From Microcella indica (GTDB taxonomy: Bacteria > Actinomycetota > Actinomycetes > Actinomycetales > Microbacteriaceae): a DNA stretch of 64,000 nucleotides. Below the pieces are notes generated by a model. That model worked only from the letters and a program-made list of their open reading frames with translations, made no database searches and was not told where the DNA came from. The stretch spans positions 1,302,001 to 1,366,000 of the forward strand of contig NZ_CP058670.1 in the NCBI RefSeq assembly GCF_013414345.1. The letters run 5' to 3'. Made by a program: the position numbers and the translations under genes. Shown piece by piece: positions 17,002 through 28,859 of the stretch; position 1 is the stretch's first letter, and the number at the start of each line of letters is the position of its first letter.

Positions 17002-18942
17002 ATGTCCACGCGCGAGCACTGGCGCCCCGCACGCGGAGAGATCCCCGTCGAACCGGGGGTTTATCGCTTTCATGATGAGAGCGGTCGAGTTCTCTATGTC
17101 GGCAAAGCCAAGAACCTGCGCTCCCGTCTCAGCAACTACTTCCAGCCGCTCACGAGCCTGCACGAGCGCACCCGCCGCATGGTCACCTCGGCGCGCGGTG
17201 TCGAGTGGACCGTCGTCGGCAGCGAGCTCGAGGCCCTGCAGCTCGAGTACACCTGGATCAAAGAGTTCGACCCTCCCTTCAACGTGCAGTTCCGGGACGA
17301 CAAGACGTACCCTTACGTCGCCATCACCCTCGGCGAGAGGGTGCCGCGGGTCATGGTGACGCGCACGCGCGGCATCGACGGTGCCCGGTACTTCGGCCCG
17401 TACACGAAGGTCTGGGCCGTGCGGGAGACCATCGACATCCTGCTCAAGGCCTTCCCCATGCGCTCCTGCTCGAATGCCATCTACCAGCGCGCACAGCGGG
17501 CTGGTAGGCCCTGCCTGCTCGGCGACATCGGCAAGTGCGCGGCGCCCTGCGTGGGCCGCGTGACGCCGGAGCAGCACCGGGGCATCGCGCTCGATCTCGC
17601 GTCCTTCATGGCGGGCAACGACGAGCGATTCGTGCGCGATCTCAAGCAGCGGATGGCCGCCGCGGCGGCCGAGCTCGACTACGAGAGCGCCGCGCGGCTG
17701 CGCGACCAGGTCGGCGCGCTCGAGACCGCCCTCGCGAAGAACGCGATCGTGCTCGCCGAGGACGTCGATGCCGACATCTTCGGTGTCGCGTACGACGAGC
17801 TCGCAGCGGCTGTGCAGCTTTTCATCGTGCGCGGCGGGCGCATTCGCGGCGTGCGCGGCTGGGTCGTCGACACCGAGCTCGATGTCACACTCGCCGAGCT
17901 CGTCGACACGGTGCTGCAGAAGGCCTACGACGATGGCACGGTACCGGCGCGCGAGGTGATCGTGCCCGCGGTGCCCGACGACGCGGCCGCCCTGCAGACC
18001 CTGCTGGGGGAGCGGCGGCGCGCCGCGCACGAGCGCGGCGGCGTCACGGTGCGGGTCGCCCAGCGCGGCGAGAAGGCAGCCCTCGCGCAGACCGTCGCCA
18101 CCAACGCGCAGGGCGCCCTGAGCCTCTACAAGACCCGGCGGAGTGGCGACTTCACGGCCCGCTCCCAAGCGCTTGCCGACCTCCAGGAGGCCCTGGGGCT
18201 CGCGAGCGCGCCATTGCGACTCGAGTGCTTCGACGTCTCCCACCTCGGCGGTACCAACCAGGTGGCGTCCATGGTGGTCTTCGAGGACGGGCTCCCCAGG
18301 AAGAACCAGTACCGCACCTTCGCGATCCCGCAGGCGCGTGACGACACCGATGCGCTCTACCAGGTGCTGCGACGGCGTCTCGCCCATCTCGACCGCGCCG
18401 CGAACCAGGACACCGGGGCGGCAGCTGTGCTCGCCGACACCGGCGATGCGGCGGTCGGCGAAGGAGAGGTCGTCCAGGAGGCGCCGAGGCACTCCTTCCA
18501 CTATCGACCGGGACTGCTGGTCGTCGACGGCGGGCAACCTCAGGTGGAGGCCGCAGCCCGCGCTCTGCGCGACGAAGGCATCGACGACATCGCCGTCTGC
18601 GGCATCGCCAAGCGGCTCGAGGAGATCTGGCTGCCGGGAAACCCGTACCCCGTGATCCTGCCCAGAACCTCCGATGCCCTCTTCCTGCTGCAGCGCCTCC
18701 GCGACGAGGCGCACCGCTTCGCGCTCCGCTACCAGCGCACGACGCGCTCGCGGGATATCCGCAGTCAGCTCTCCACAGTGCCGGGCCTCGGCCCCACACG
18801 CATCAAGCGGCTCCTGCAGCACTTCGGCTCCGTGTCGCGCCTGCGGGCAGCGTCCACCGAGGAGATCGAGAAGGTCGACGGCATCGGCGCCGTCGTGGCG
18901 GCAGCGATCCATCGCGAGCTTCGCGATGGCGCGGGCGTCTAG
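17002..18942 (+). CDS. uvrC: UvrABC system protein C (dual-incision endonuclease)
   Basis: A 646-residue nuclease that cuts both sides of the UvrB-marked lesion. The N-terminal GIY-YIG domain (about 14-93; GVYRF...[14 protein letters not shown]) makes the 3' incision. A UVR motif (about 205-240; [14 protein letters not shown]) binds UvrB. The RNase H-like 5'-incision domain ([13 protein letters not shown]..., [14 protein letters not shown]) follows, and two C-terminal helix-hairpin-helix motifs end the protein ([14 protein letters not shown] and [12 protein letters not shown]). The start is the ATG one base after the uvrA stop. The TAG stop overlaps a TAGGCT that may start rapZ transcription. 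Confidence 0.98.
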   Translation: MSTREHWRPARGEIPVEPGVYRFHDESGRVLYVGKAKNLRSRLSNYFQPLTSLHERTRRMVTSARGVEWTVVGSELEALQLEYTWIKEFDPPFNVQFRDDKTYPYVAITLGERVPRVMVTRTRGIDGARYFGPYTKVWAVRETIDILLKAFPMRSCSNAIYQRAQRAGRPCLLGDIGKCAAPCVGRVTPEQHRGIALDLASFMAGNDERFVRDLKQRMAAAAAELDYESAARLRDQVGALETALAKNAIVLAEDVDADIFGVAYDELAAAVQLFIVRGGRIRGVRGWVVDTELDVTLAELVDTVLQKAYDDGTVPAREVIVPAVPDDAAALQTLLGERRRAAHERGGVTVRVAQRGEKAALAQTVATNAQGALSLYKTRRSGDFTARSQALADLQEALGLASAPLRLECFDVSHLGGTNQVASMVVFEDGLPRKNQYRTFAIPQARDDTDALYQVLRRRLAHLDRAANQDTGAAAVLADTGDAAVGEGEVVQEAPRHSFHYRPGLLVVDGGQPQVEAAARALRDEGIDDIAVCGIAKRLEEIWLPGNPYPVILPRTSDALFLLQRLRDEAHRFALRYQRTTRSRDIRSQLSTVPGLGPTRIKRLLQHFGSVSRLRAASTEEIEKVDGIGAVVAAAIHRELRDGAGV

Positions 18943-18945
18943 GCT
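18940..18945 (+). promoter_or_regulatory. Candidate -10 element of rapZ, overlapping the uvrC stop
   Basis: TAGGCT begins with the uvrC TAG. The rapZ start (GTG 18983) is 37 nt downstream with its own AGAGG, so this would be a leadered transcript. Confidence 0.5.
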
Positions 18946-18982
18946 GGTGCCGCCCCGTCCCCGACCTGAGCAAGAGGCCACT

Positions 18983-19855
18983 GTGAGCGAGAGCACGCCG
19001 AACGACGTCCTCATCGTGACGGGCATGTCCGGCGCGGGGCGGTCCACCGTCGCGAACGCCCTCGAAGATCTCGACTGGTACGTCGTCGACAATTTGCCGC
19101 CGCAGATGCTGCGCCCGCTCCTCGACCTGGCCATGCATCCGGGCAGCGCGCTGCCCTCCATCGCTGCCGTCGTCGACGTGCGCGGAGGGAAGCTCTTCGC
19201 AGACCTTGCGAGCATCATCGGGGAGCTGCGCGAGCGCACGCCCGTGCGCGTCGTCTACCTCGATGCGACCGATCAGGCGCTCGTCCGCCGCTTCGAGCAG
19301 GTGCGACGACCGCACCCGCTGCAGGCCGACGGCACCCTGCTCGACGGCATCGCGCGCGAGCGCGCGCTCATGACCTCCGTGCGCGAGCTCAGCGACCTCA
19401 TCATCGACACGAGCGAGTACAACATCCACCAGCTCGCCACGACCGTCACGGAGCTCTTCGCCGACGAGGGCAGGGCGCTGGTCCGAGTGACCCTCGAGAG
19501 CTTCGGCTTCAAGTACGGCATCCCGACCGACGCGGACATCGTGGCCGATGCGCGCTTCCTGCCCAATCCCTTCTGGCAGGACGACCTGCGCCGTGCCACG
19601 GGCCAGGACCCGCGCGTGAGCGAGTTCGTGCTCGAGCAGGAGGGCGCTCGGGAGTTCGTGCAGCACTTCGTCGCCGCGCTGGGCCCCGTGCTCGCCGGGT
19701 ACGCTCGGGAGAACAAGCCGCATGCGACCATCGCGATCGGCTGCACGGGGGGCAAGCACCGGTCCGTCGCGCTGGTAGAGGAGTTCGCGGCGCACCTTCG
19801 CGGCATGCCTGGCATCGATGTGACGGTGAAGCACCGCGACCTCGGACGCGAGTAA
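18983..19855 (+). CDS. rapZ: RapZ/YvcJ-family nucleotide-binding protein
   Basis: A 290-residue P-loop protein of the RapZ (RNase adapter)/YvcJ family. It shows Walker [10 protein letters not shown] (about 13-21), [12 protein letters not shown] and the C-terminal [20 protein letters not shown] signature. In E. coli RapZ controls GlmS through small RNAs that actinobacteria lack; in Gram-positives the protein binds ATP/GTP and its role is less clear. GTG 18983 has AGAGG upstream. Actinobacteria usually carry rapZ-yvcK-whiA; here whiA follows after only 59 bp, so yvcK is missing from this place. Confidence 0.96.
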   Translation: MSESTPNDVLIVTGMSGAGRSTVANALEDLDWYVVDNLPPQMLRPLLDLAMHPGSALPSIAAVVDVRGGKLFADLASIIGELRERTPVRVVYLDATDQALVRRFEQVRRPHPLQADGTLLDGIARERALMTSVRELSDLIIDTSEYNIHQLATTVTELFADEGRALVRVTLESFGFKYGIPTDADIVADARFLPNPFWQDDLRRATGQDPRVSEFVLEQEGAREFVQHFVAALGPVLAGYARENKPHATIAIGCTGGKHRSVALVEEFAAHLRGMPGIDVTVKHRDLGRE

Positions 19856-19914
19856 GGTCGAGTGTCATCCCGACCCGCTGGGCGAGGACGAAGCAGAACG
19901 AGAGGAGCGCGATT

Positions 19915-20889
19915 GTGGCGCTGACCGCCGACGTGAAAGAAGAACTGGCACAGTTGGCGGTCACCAAGACCACCGTGCGTGCGGCCGAGCTTGCGACCGT
20001 GTTGCGCTTCGCGGGAGGACTCCATCTGATCTCCGGTCGTGTGGCCGTCGAAATCGAGGTCGACGCGCCCGCGATCGCGCGCCGCGTGCGGAAGGATCTC
20101 GCCGAGCTCTACGGCATGCGCAGCGACGCGGCTGTCATGTCGCCGAGCGGCATTCGCAAGACTCCCACCTATCTCGTGCGAGTTCTCGAGGGCGGAGAGA
20201 CTCTCGCACGGCAGACCGGCCTGCTGGATGCGCGACGACGCCCCGTGCGCGGCCTTCCGAACCGTCTGACGACAGGCACGAAGGAGGAGCTCGCGGCCGT
20301 CTGGCGCGGCGCCTTCCTCGCGCACGGCTCCCTCACCGACCCGGGCCGATCAGCGGCACTCGAGATCAGCTGCCCCGGCAACGAGTCCGCGATGGCGCTC
20401 GTGGGAGCTGCCGGACGACTCGGCATCCCCGTCAAGGCCCGCGAGGTGCGCGGAGTGCACCGCGTCGTGATTCGCGACGGCGACAAGATCGGGCTCATGC
20501 TCCGCACGATGGGAGCCGAGCGCACGGTCGAGGACTGGGAGGCGATGCGGCAGCGCCGCGAGGTGCGGGCGACCGCGAACCGCCTCGTCAACTTCGACGA
20601 CGCCAACCTCCGACGCTCCGCGCAGGCCGCCGTGGCGGCGTGCGCCCGCGTCGAGCGCGCCCTGCAGATCCTCGAGGACGACCTGCCCGACCATCTGCGC
20701 TACGCCGGTGAGCTGCGGCTCAACCATCGCGATGCGAGCCTGGACGAGCTGGGCCACCACGCCGACCCTCCGATGACCAAGGACGCGGTCGCCGGGCGCA
20801 TCCGGCGCCTGCTCGCGATGGCGGACAAGAAGGCCGAGCAGCTCGGCATTCCCGGTACCGAGGCCGGGCTCCCCGCCGAGGTCGACTGA
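19915..20889 (+). CDS. whiA: DNA-binding protein WhiA
   Basis: A 324-residue WhiA protein. The N-terminal LAGLIDADG-homing-endonuclease-like fold (about 1-225; begins [15 protein letters not shown], later [21 protein letters not shown]) lacks nuclease activity in characterised members. The C-terminal helix-turn-helix (about 225-315; [40 protein letters not shown]) binds DNA. In Streptomyces WhiA with WhiB activates cell-division genes; homologues occur across Gram-positives, including non-sporulating ones. Its start GTG has GAGAGGAG about 9 nt upstream. The TAA stop of rapZ begins TAAGGT, a possible -10 for whiA. Confidence 0.96.
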   Translation: MALTADVKEELAQLAVTKTTVRAAELATVLRFAGGLHLISGRVAVEIEVDAPAIARRVRKDLAELYGMRSDAAVMSPSGIRKTPTYLVRVLEGGETLARQTGLLDARRRPVRGLPNRLTTGTKEELAAVWRGAFLAHGSLTDPGRSAALEISCPGNESAMALVGAAGRLGIPVKAREVRGVHRVVIRDGDKIGLMLRTMGAERTVEDWEAMRQRREVRATANRLVNFDDANLRRSAQAAVAACARVERALQILEDDLPDHLRYAGELRLNHRDASLDELGHHADPPMTKDAVAGRIRRLLAMADKKAEQLGIPGTEAGLPAEVD

Positions 20890-20940
20890 GCGTGAGGTGG
20901 GTATCGGGAACAGCCTGGGAGGCCGCGGCGTTGCCGTCAC

Positions 20941-20946
20941 TAGACT
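20941..20946 (+). promoter_or_regulatory. Candidate -10 element of sodA
   Basis: TAGACT; a start near 20953 would leave a leader of about 64 nt that ends in a GAGGAG ribosome site before ATG 21017. Confidence 0.5.
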
Positions 20947-21016
20947 GATCACCCGTCAGGAGGGTCGCGCGCTCAGCGTTGCGGCCTGACGAGAATTCGC
21001 GAGGAGAGATACGCAC

Positions 21017-22763
<1,747 letters not shown>

Positions 22764-22785
22764 CTGAGCATCCAGGAGAACCGTC

Positions 22786-24000
22786 GTGGCCCTGCGCACG
22801 ATCGAATCCCTCGGAGACCTCTCCGGCCGGCGCGTGATCGTCCGGTGCGACCTCAACGTGCCGCTCGCCGACGGCGTCGTGACAGACGACGGTCGCATCC
22901 GCGCCTCGCTGCCGACGCTCAACGCGCTCCTGCACCGCGGAGCGCGCGTCGTCGTCGTCTCCCACCTGGGCCGACCGGATGGCGCGCCGGATGCGCGCTA
23001 CAGCCTGAAGCCCGTCGCCCAGCGACTGTGCGAGCTGCTCGGCTCGCCTGTCGCCTTCGCCGAGGACACCGTCGGGTCGGCTGCCGAGAAGACCGTCGAG
23101 GCTCTCGAGGACGGCCGTATCGCGCTGCTCGAGAACCTGCGGTTCAACGCGGGGGAGACGAGCAAGGACGACGCGGAGAGGCGCGCGTTCGCCGAGCGTC
23201 TCGCGCGCTTCGGCGACGCGATGGTCTCGGACGGCTTCGGGGTCGTGCACCGCAAGCAGGCGAGCGTCTTCGAGCTCGCCCAACTGCTGCCGAGCGCAGC
23301 GGGTTCGCTGATCGCCACGGAGCTCGAGGTCCTGGACCGCCTGACCGAGACGCCTGAGCGCCCCTACACGGTCGTGCTCGGCGGGTCGAAGGTCTCCGAC
23401 AAGCTCGGCGTCATCGCCCACCTGCTGCCCCGGGTCGATCGGCTCCTCATCGGTGGAGGCATGCTCTTCACCTTCCTCAAGGCACAGGGGCACGCGGTCG
23501 GCGCGAGCCTGCTCGAGGAGGATCAGCTCGACACGGTGCGCGCTTACCTCGACGAGGCGCGTGAGCGGGGTGTCGAGATCGTCCTGCCGACCGACGTCGC
23601 CGTCGCGGAGTCGTTCTCCGCCGACGCCGCCTACACCGTCCAGCGAGCAGACGACCTGGAGGGCGGGCCCGCGGGCGCCGCCGGTATCGGTCTCGACATC
23701 GGCCCGGACACGGCGGCGCGCTTCGCCGAGCTGGTGTCGTCGTCCTCGACCGTGTTCTGGAACGGGCCCATGGGCGTCTTCGAGTTCCCGGCATTCGCGG
23801 CGGGCACGAAGGCGGTCGCCGAAGCGCTGTCTCGGATGCCCGGTCTCGGCGTCGTCGGCGGTGGCGACTCCGCCGCCGCCGTGCGCGCGCTCGGATACCG
23901 CGACAGCGATTTCGGCCACGTCTCCACGGGGGGCGGCGCCAGCCTTGAGTTCCTCGAGGGCAAGAAGCTACCCGGACTGGAGGTCCTCGGATGGTCATGA
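22786..24000 (+). CDS. pgk: Phosphoglycerate kinase
   Basis: A 404-residue two-lobed kinase that makes ATP from 1,3-bisphosphoglycerate. Seen: [14 protein letters not shown] near the N-terminus, the substrate loop [34 protein letters not shown] and the nucleotide site [11 protein letters not shown] near the C-terminus. GTG 22786 has CAGGAG upstream. It follows gap after 22 bp, and its 3' end overlaps the tpiA start, so translation is probably coupled. Confidence 0.98.
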   Translation: MALRTIESLGDLSGRRVIVRCDLNVPLADGVVTDDGRIRASLPTLNALLHRGARVVVVSHLGRPDGAPDARYSLKPVAQRLCELLGSPVAFAEDTVGSAAEKTVEALEDGRIALLENLRFNAGETSKDDAERRAFAERLARFGDAMVSDGFGVVHRKQASVFELAQLLPSAAGSLIATELEVLDRLTETPERPYTVVLGGSKVSDKLGVIAHLLPRVDRLLIGGGMLFTFLKAQGHAVGASLLEEDQLDTVRAYLDEARERGVEIVLPTDVAVAESFSADAAYTVQRADDLEGGPAGAAGIGLDIGPDTAARFAELVSSSSTVFWNGPMGVFEFPAFAAGTKAVAEALSRMPGLGVVGGGDSAAAVRALGYRDSDFGHVSTGGGASLEFLEGKKLPGLEVLGWS

Positions 24001-24782
24001 CACGCACCCCGCTCATCGCGGGAAACTGGAAGATGAACCTCGACCACCTGCAGTCGATCGCCTTCGTGCAGAAGCTGGCGTGGTCGCTGCGGGATGCGAA
24101 GCACTCCTCGGCCGAGGTGGAGGTAGCGGTCTTCCCGCCCTTCACCGATCTTCGCAGCGTGCAGACGCTCATCTCCGCAGACAAGCTCGACCTCGCCCAC
24201 GGCGGACAGGATCTCTCCGCGCACGACAGCGGCGCCTACACGGGCGAGATCTCGGGAGCCTTCCTCGCGGCTCTCGAGTGCCGCTACGTCATCATCGGCC
24301 ACTCGGAGCGTCGGCAGTACCACCACGAGGACGACGCCATCGTCGCCGCGAAGACCGTCGCCGCTCTGCGGCATGGCCTGACGCCCGTCGTGTGCGTGGG
24401 CGAGACCGCGGAGGACCTCGAGGCGCACGGCCCCTCGGCGGTGCCTGTGGGTCAGCTGGCGGCTGTTCTCGCCGAGCTCGATCCCGAGCAGGAGATCGTG
24501 GTCGCATACGAGCCGGTGTGGGCGATCGGATCCGGCCAGGCAGCGACGCCCGAGCAGGCGCAGCAGGTGTGCGCCGCGCTGCGCGCGGAGATCGAGACCG
24601 CCCTCGGGGCGGACGCTGCTCAGCGCACGCGCATCCTCTACGGCGGCAGTGTCAAGGCCGCGAACATCGCCGGATTCATGAAGCAGAAGGACGTCGACGG
24701 CGCCCTTGTCGGGGGAGCGAGTCTCGACGTGGACGAGTTCTCCGCCATCGCCCGCTTCCCGAAGCACGTCGGCACTGTCTGA
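23991..24782 (+). CDS. tpiA: Triosephosphate isomerase
   Basis: A 263-residue TIM-barrel enzyme interconverting dihydroxyacetone phosphate and glyceraldehyde 3-phosphate. Catalytic elements are LIAGNWKMN (Lys), [11 protein letters not shown] (His), [11 protein letters not shown] (Glu) and the phosphate-binding YGGSVKAAN near the C-terminus. The ATG at 23991 has GGAGG 7 nt upstream; a second ATG at 23997 would make the common ATGA overlap with the pgk stop but sits farther from the ribosome site. Third gene of the glycolytic operon. Confidence 0.98.
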   Translation: MVMTRTPLIAGNWKMNLDHLQSIAFVQKLAWSLRDAKHSSAEVEVAVFPPFTDLRSVQTLISADKLDLAHGGQDLSAHDSGAYTGEISGAFLAALECRYVIIGHSERRQYHHEDDAIVAAKTVAALRHGLTPVVCVGETAEDLEAHGPSAVPVGQLAAVLAELDPEQEIVVAYEPVWAIGSGQAATPEQAQQVCAALRAEIETALGADAAQRTRILYGGSVKAANIAGFMKQKDVDGALVGGASLDVDEFSAIARFPKHVGTV

Positions 24783-24846
24783 CGCCCCAGCCCTTCCCTG
24801 TCCGGTAGGGTAGGAGACTGTCCGAAACGCTCGAGAGGTTCTATCC

Positions 24847-25095
24847 GTGGAAATTCTTCAGGTCGTGCTCCAGGTCATCCTGGGAATCACGAGCCTCCTG
24901 CTGACGCTCATGATCCTGCTGCACCGCGGTCGCGGCGGCGGGCTCTCCGACATGTTCGGCGGCGGCGTCACGTCCAACCTCGGTGCTTCCGGGGTGGCGG
25001 AGCGGAACCTCAACCGCATCACGATCATCCTCGCCCTCGTCTGGGTGTCCGCGATCATCGTGCTCGGTCTCATCACGCGCTTCGACGCGGCATAG
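24847..25095 (+). CDS. secG: Preprotein translocase subunit SecG
   Basis: An 82-residue two-helix membrane protein of the SecYEG channel. The first helix is about 2-24 (EILQVVLQVILGITSLLLTLMILL), then the short loop HRGRGGGLSDMFGGG typical of SecG, and the second helix at about 54-77. The start GTG has GAGAGG upstream. It follows tpiA, the usual actinobacterial position. A TAGGGT at about 24806 could serve as its own promoter. Confidence 0.95.
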   Translation: MEILQVVLQVILGITSLLLTLMILLHRGRGGGLSDMFGGGVTSNLGASGVAERNLNRITIILALVWVSAIIVLGLITRFDAA

Positions 25096-25106
25096 GGGGA
25101 AACGAC

Positions 25107-25463
25107 ATGGTGTCAGGAGGAAGCGCTATTCGCGGTTCCCGCGTTGGTTCAGGCCCCATGGGGGAGCAGGACCGCGGGATCCAGGCCGAGCGCCTCACGA
25201 TCTCGTACTGGGATGCGCTCGGCAATGAGACCGTGCGCCATTTCGCGGCGAATTTGCCCGAGGAGGAGATTCCCGAGACGATCGATTCACCGGCCTCGGG
25301 GCTGCCTGCGGGGCGCGACAAGAACAATCCGCCCGCGATGGCGAAGAACGAGCCGTACAAGACGCACCTCGCCTACGTGAAGGAGCGCCGCAGCGACGAG
25401 GAGGCCAAGCAGATCCTCGATGAGGCTCTGCAGCGCCTGCGACAGCGCCGCGGTACCGCTTAG
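25107..25463 (+). CDS. rbpA: RNA polymerase-binding protein RbpA, cysteine-free
   Basis: A 118-residue actinobacterial transcription factor that binds RNA polymerase and the group I/II sigma factor and stabilises open complexes. The start MVSGGSAIRGSRVGSGPMGE is the diagnostic N-terminal tail and basic linker. The core domain is SYWDALGNETVRHFAA..., with DSPASGLPAG where zinc-binding homologues have a CxxC pair. The C-terminal sigma-interacting helix is THLAYVKERRSDEEAKQIL. No cysteine occurs in the protein, so the zinc site found in Streptomyces RbpA is absent, as also reported for mycobacterial RbpA. It lies 11 bp after secG and is convergent with pgl. Confidence 0.95.
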   Translation: MVSGGSAIRGSRVGSGPMGEQDRGIQAERLTISYWDALGNETVRHFAANLPEEEIPETIDSPASGLPAGRDKNNPPAMAKNEPYKTHLAYVKERRSDEEAKQILDEALQRLRQRRGTA

Positions 25464-25491
25464 CCGCTCAGCGTCTGTCCCGACTCGGCAC

Positions 25492-26334
25492 TCATCGTGA
25501 CTCGGTCGGGCGCCACGTCTCGGGCTGCCAGTCGGACTGATCCATCGCACCCGTCCAGTACGACGTCGGTGCGATGAGCGCCTCCGGCACCTCTGCCGAG
25601 GCGTCTTCGTCGACGAAGAACACCGTGCGCTTGGTGCCCTTCGCCCCGGCTGCCGGTACGTCGGCGAAGGAGGCACCGGCGAGGGCCAGGCCCAGCGCCG
25701 GAGCCTTGTCCGCTCCGGCGAGCACGAGCCAGATGCGCTCGGAGCGGCGCAAGAGGGGCAGGGAGAGGCTCAGGCGACCGGGCGGTGGCTTCGGGGAGTC
25801 GTGCACGGCGATGACACCGGCCCGCTCGATGGTCGGGCCTTCCCGGTCCGGGAAGAGCGACGCGATGTGGCCATCGGGGCCGACGCCCAAGAACGTGATG
25901 GCGAACGTGGGGAATTCCGCTCCATCGGAGTGCGCGCGCAGAGTCGCTTCATAGCGCTCGGCCGCCTCCTCGAGCTCGATGCCCTCGTCCGATGCCGGGA
26001 ACGGGTGCACATTGTTCGGCGGAATCGCGATGTGATCGATGAGCGCCTGGCGGGCCTGGGTCTCATTGCGATCCGCGTCACCGCGCGGCAGCCACCGCTC
26101 GTCCCCCCACCACAGGTGCACAGCATGCCAAGCGACGCTGTCGCGTCCGGGGGAGTGCGCGATCGCCTCGAGAACCTCGATGCCCACGCTGCCCCCCGTG
26201 AGCACGACGTGCGCCCTGCCCTCGTCCTCGATGAGGTCGACGAGCTTGGTGAGGAACCGGGCCGCCACCGCTCCCGCGAGAGTCGAACGGTCAGGATGAA
26301 CGAGCACGCGTCGATCGGTGGTCACGAGTATCAC
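25492..26334 (-). CDS. pgl: 6-phosphogluconolactonase (DevB type)
   Basis: About 280 residues; hydrolyses 6-phosphogluconolactone to 6-phosphogluconate in the oxidative pentose-phosphate path. Motifs of the SOL/DevB family: VVLTGGSVGIEVLEA, the substrate site LWWGDERWLP and FLGVGPDGHIASLFPD. Two GTG codons at 26334 and 26325 are possible starts; GAAAGG lies closer to the first. Last gene of the minus-strand operon tkt-tal-pgi-zwf-opcA-pgl, 34 bp after opcA, and convergent with rbpA. Confidence 0.94.
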   Translation of the reverse strand: MILVTTDRRVLVHPDRSTLAGAVAARFLTKLVDLIEDEGRAHVVLTGGSVGIEVLEAIAHSPGRDSVAWHAVHLWWGDERWLPRGDADRNETQARQALIDHIAIPPNNVHPFPASDEGIELEEAAERYEATLRAHSDGAEFPTFAITFLGVGPDGHIASLFPDREGPTIERAGVIAVHDSPKPPPGRLSLSLPLLRRSERIWLVLAGADKAPALGLALAGASFADVPAAGAKGTKRTVFFVDEDASAEVPEALIAPTSYWTGAMDQSDWQPETWRPTESR

Positions 26335-26368
26335 GAGCCTTTCAGGTGGGGCGGGGTGCGGCGACGTC

Positions 26369-27298
26369 TCAGTGCGTGGCGGGGGCGCTCTCTCGAGACG
26401 CGGCGAGCACGGCACCGAACACGTCGTCGGGGTCGAGCCTACGCAATTCCTCAGCCAGGCACTCCCGCAGACCGCGCCTCGGCAACGAGATCTCATGATC
26501 GGGCTGTCCGGGCTGGGTGAGGGTTCCCACGTCGGGCTCCGTGCGCGCGAGGCGGATCGGACCGCTGGCACGGTGCAGGACCACGCTGTGGATGCCGGAC
26601 GCAGGCGCATAACCCTCGGTGTGCACCTCGACGGGAACCTCGAGCCGCCACTTCAGCCACGCTGCGAGCAGCGTCGTCGAGGGTGCCTCAGGCGCCCCGG
26701 AGACCTCCACCGCCGTGATGCTCTCGTACGGCGGCTGATCCAGCGCCGCCGCGAGCTGGGCGCGCCACAGGGTCAGTCGCGTCCAGCCGAAGTCCGTGTT
26801 TCCGGGTCGATAACCTGCGGCGACGCGATCGAGCGCGGCAACGGGGTCGCCGCTCGCCGCCGAGTCGGTGATCCGGCGCTGCGCTAGTCGGCCGAGCGGC
26901 GTGTCGCAAACGCCCTCGGGGCATTCCTTGGGCCACCAAGAGACCACCGGGGCGTCCGGCAAGAGAAGCCCCGTGACGAGGCCTCGCTGGTCGCTCGCCG
27001 TCTCACCGTAGGCACGCAGCACGATGACCTCGCTCGCCCCGGCGTCCCCACCGACGCGGATCTCGGCGTCGAGTCGCGGGGACTGCGCCGTGTCATCGGT
27101 CGAGACGACGATGATGCGCATGGGGTGCTCGCGCGACGCCTCGTTGGCGGCAGCGATGACCTCCTCCTCGTCGCCGATCGTCGAGACGATGATGAGCGTG
27201 AGCACGCGGCCGAGCGCGACGGCGCCCGCTTCGTCGCGAATGCGCACGAGAGTCTTCGAGACCGCGCTCGCGGTCGTGCTGGGCAGGTCGATGATCAT
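26369..27298 (-). CDS. opcA: Glucose-6-phosphate dehydrogenase assembly protein OpcA
   Basis: A 309-residue protein of the OpcA family, which is needed for assembly or full activity of glucose-6-phosphate dehydrogenase in actinobacteria and cyanobacteria. Characteristic parts are VLTLIIVSTIGDEEEVIAA, VGGDAGASEVIVLRAYG, LLLPDAPVVSWWPKECP and LARTEPDVGTLTQPGQPDHEISLPRR. No enzymatic motif is seen. The ATG at 27298 overlaps the zwf stop by 4 nt (ATGA), so the two partners are probably made together. Confidence 0.95.
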   Translation of the reverse strand: MIIDLPSTTASAVSKTLVRIRDEAGAVALGRVLTLIIVSTIGDEEEVIAAANEASREHPMRIIVVSTDDTAQSPRLDAEIRVGGDAGASEVIVLRAYGETASDQRGLVTGLLLPDAPVVSWWPKECPEGVCDTPLGRLAQRRITDSAASGDPVAALDRVAAGYRPGNTDFGWTRLTLWRAQLAAALDQPPYESITAVEVSGAPEAPSTTLLAAWLKWRLEVPVEVHTEGYAPASGIHSVVLHRASGPIRLARTEPDVGTLTQPGQPDHEISLPRRGLRECLAEELRRLDPDDVFGAVLAASRESAPATH

Positions 27299-28836
27299 GG
27301 GCGCCTCCAGACTCGTCCATCGCGTGCGAGCAGATCGTCGGCGGAGGCGGGCCCCCAGGTTCCGGGGGCGTAGGACTCGGGTGCGCCCTGCGTCGCCCAG
27401 AACTCCTCGATGGGGTCGAGGATCTTCCAACTGAGCTCCACCTCCTCGTGACGGGGGAAGAGCGGTGGCTCGCCCAGCAGGACATCGAGGATGAGACGCT
27501 CGTATGCCTCGGGGCTCGCCTCGGTGAAGGCGTGGCCGTAGCCGAAGTCCATCGTGACGTCGCGCACCTGCATGCCGGCGCCGGGAACCTTCGACCCGAA
27601 GCGGATCGTCACCCCTTCATCGGGCTGCACACGGATGACGAGAGCGTTCTGGCCGAGCGCCGAGGTCTGGCTCTCCGCGAAGAGGTATTGGGGAGCTCTC
27701 TTGAACACGACGGCGATCTCGGTCACGCGGCGCCCGAGCCTCTTGCCCGCGCGCAGGTAGAAGGGAACACCCGCCCACCGGCGCGTATTGATGTCGAGTC
27801 TCATGGCGGCATAGGTCTCGGTCACCGACTCGGGGTTCATGCCCTCCTCCTCGAGGAAGCCGGGAACCCACTCGCCACCCTGCCAGCCACTGGCGTACTG
27901 ACCGCGCGCGGTGCCGGTGGCGAGATCCTTCGGCAGGCGCACCGCGGAGAGCACCTTCTCCTTCTCCGCACGCAGATCCGCCGCGGCGAACGAGACGGGC
28001 TCTTCCATGGCGGTGAGGGCGAGCAGCTGCAGGAGATGGTTCTGGATGACGTCGCGGGCAGCCCCGATGCCGTCGTAGTACCCGGCACGACCGCCGACGC
28101 CGATGTCCTCCGCCATCGTGATCTGCACGTGGTCGACGTAGTTCGCATTCCACAGCGGCTCGTAGAGCATGTTGGCGAAGCGCATGGCCAGGATGTTCTG
28201 GACCGTCTCCTTGCCGAGATAGTGGTCGATGCGGAACACCGAGTCTGGCGGGAAGACGGACTCGACGACATCGTTGAGCTCGCGCGCCGTGCGCAGGTCG
28301 CTGCCGAAGGGCTTCTCGATGACGACGCGCCGCCACTGGCCGTCGTCGGCCTCCGCGAGTCCACTGCGTCGCAGCTGCTCCGTCACCAGCGGGAACGACT
28401 TGGGAGGGATCGACAGATAGAAGGCGTGGTTGCCCATCGTGCCGCGATCGCGGTCCAGGTCGGCGACGGTCTCGGCGAGCCGGGCGAACGCATCGTCGTC
28501 GTCGAATTCCCCGGACACGAAGCGGATTCCATGCGTGAGCTGGCGCCAGACATTCTCGTCGAACGGAGTCCGCGCATACTGCTTCACCGCGTCGTGGACG
28601 ACCTTCTCGAAGTCCTGCGAGTCCCAGTCGCGCCGGGCGAAACCCACGAGCCCGAAGCCCGGCGGGAGCAGACCGCGGTTGGCGAGGTCGTACACCGCAG
28701 GCATGAGCTTCTTGCGCGAGAGATCGCCCGTGACGCCGAAGATGATGAGTCCGCTGGGGCCCGCGATGCGGTTGAGGCGTCGATCGTCGAGCGATCGCAG
28801 CGGATTGTGGTCGGAGGAGATCTCGACCGGTGACAT
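27295..28836 (-). CDS. zwf: Glucose-6-phosphate 1-dehydrogenase
   Basis: A 513-residue enzyme, the NADP-dependent entry step of the oxidative pentose-phosphate path. Seen: the N-terminal Rossmann fingerprint IIFGVTGDLSRKKLMPAVY, the active-site signature FRIDHYLGKETVQN (catalytic His) and RWAGVPFYLRAGKRL. ATG 28836 has AGGAG about 5 nt upstream. It follows pgi after 23 bp and overlaps opcA by 4 nt. Confidence 0.98.
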   Translation of the reverse strand: MSPVEISSDHNPLRSLDDRRLNRIAGPSGLIIFGVTGDLSRKKLMPAVYDLANRGLLPPGFGLVGFARRDWDSQDFEKVVHDAVKQYARTPFDENVWRQLTHGIRFVSGEFDDDDAFARLAETVADLDRDRGTMGNHAFYLSIPPKSFPLVTEQLRRSGLAEADDGQWRRVVIEKPFGSDLRTARELNDVVESVFPPDSVFRIDHYLGKETVQNILAMRFANMLYEPLWNANYVDHVQITMAEDIGVGGRAGYYDGIGAARDVIQNHLLQLLALTAMEEPVSFAAADLRAEKEKVLSAVRLPKDLATGTARGQYASGWQGGEWVPGFLEEEGMNPESVTETYAAMRLDINTRRWAGVPFYLRAGKRLGRRVTEIAVVFKRAPQYLFAESQTSALGQNALVIRVQPDEGVTIRFGSKVPGAGMQVRDVTMDFGYGHAFTEASPEAYERLILDVLLGEPPLFPRHEEVELSWKILDPIEEFWATQGAPESYAPGTWGPASADDLLARDGRVWRRP

Positions 28837-28859
28837 GAAGCTCCTAGCGGTCAGGTCGA

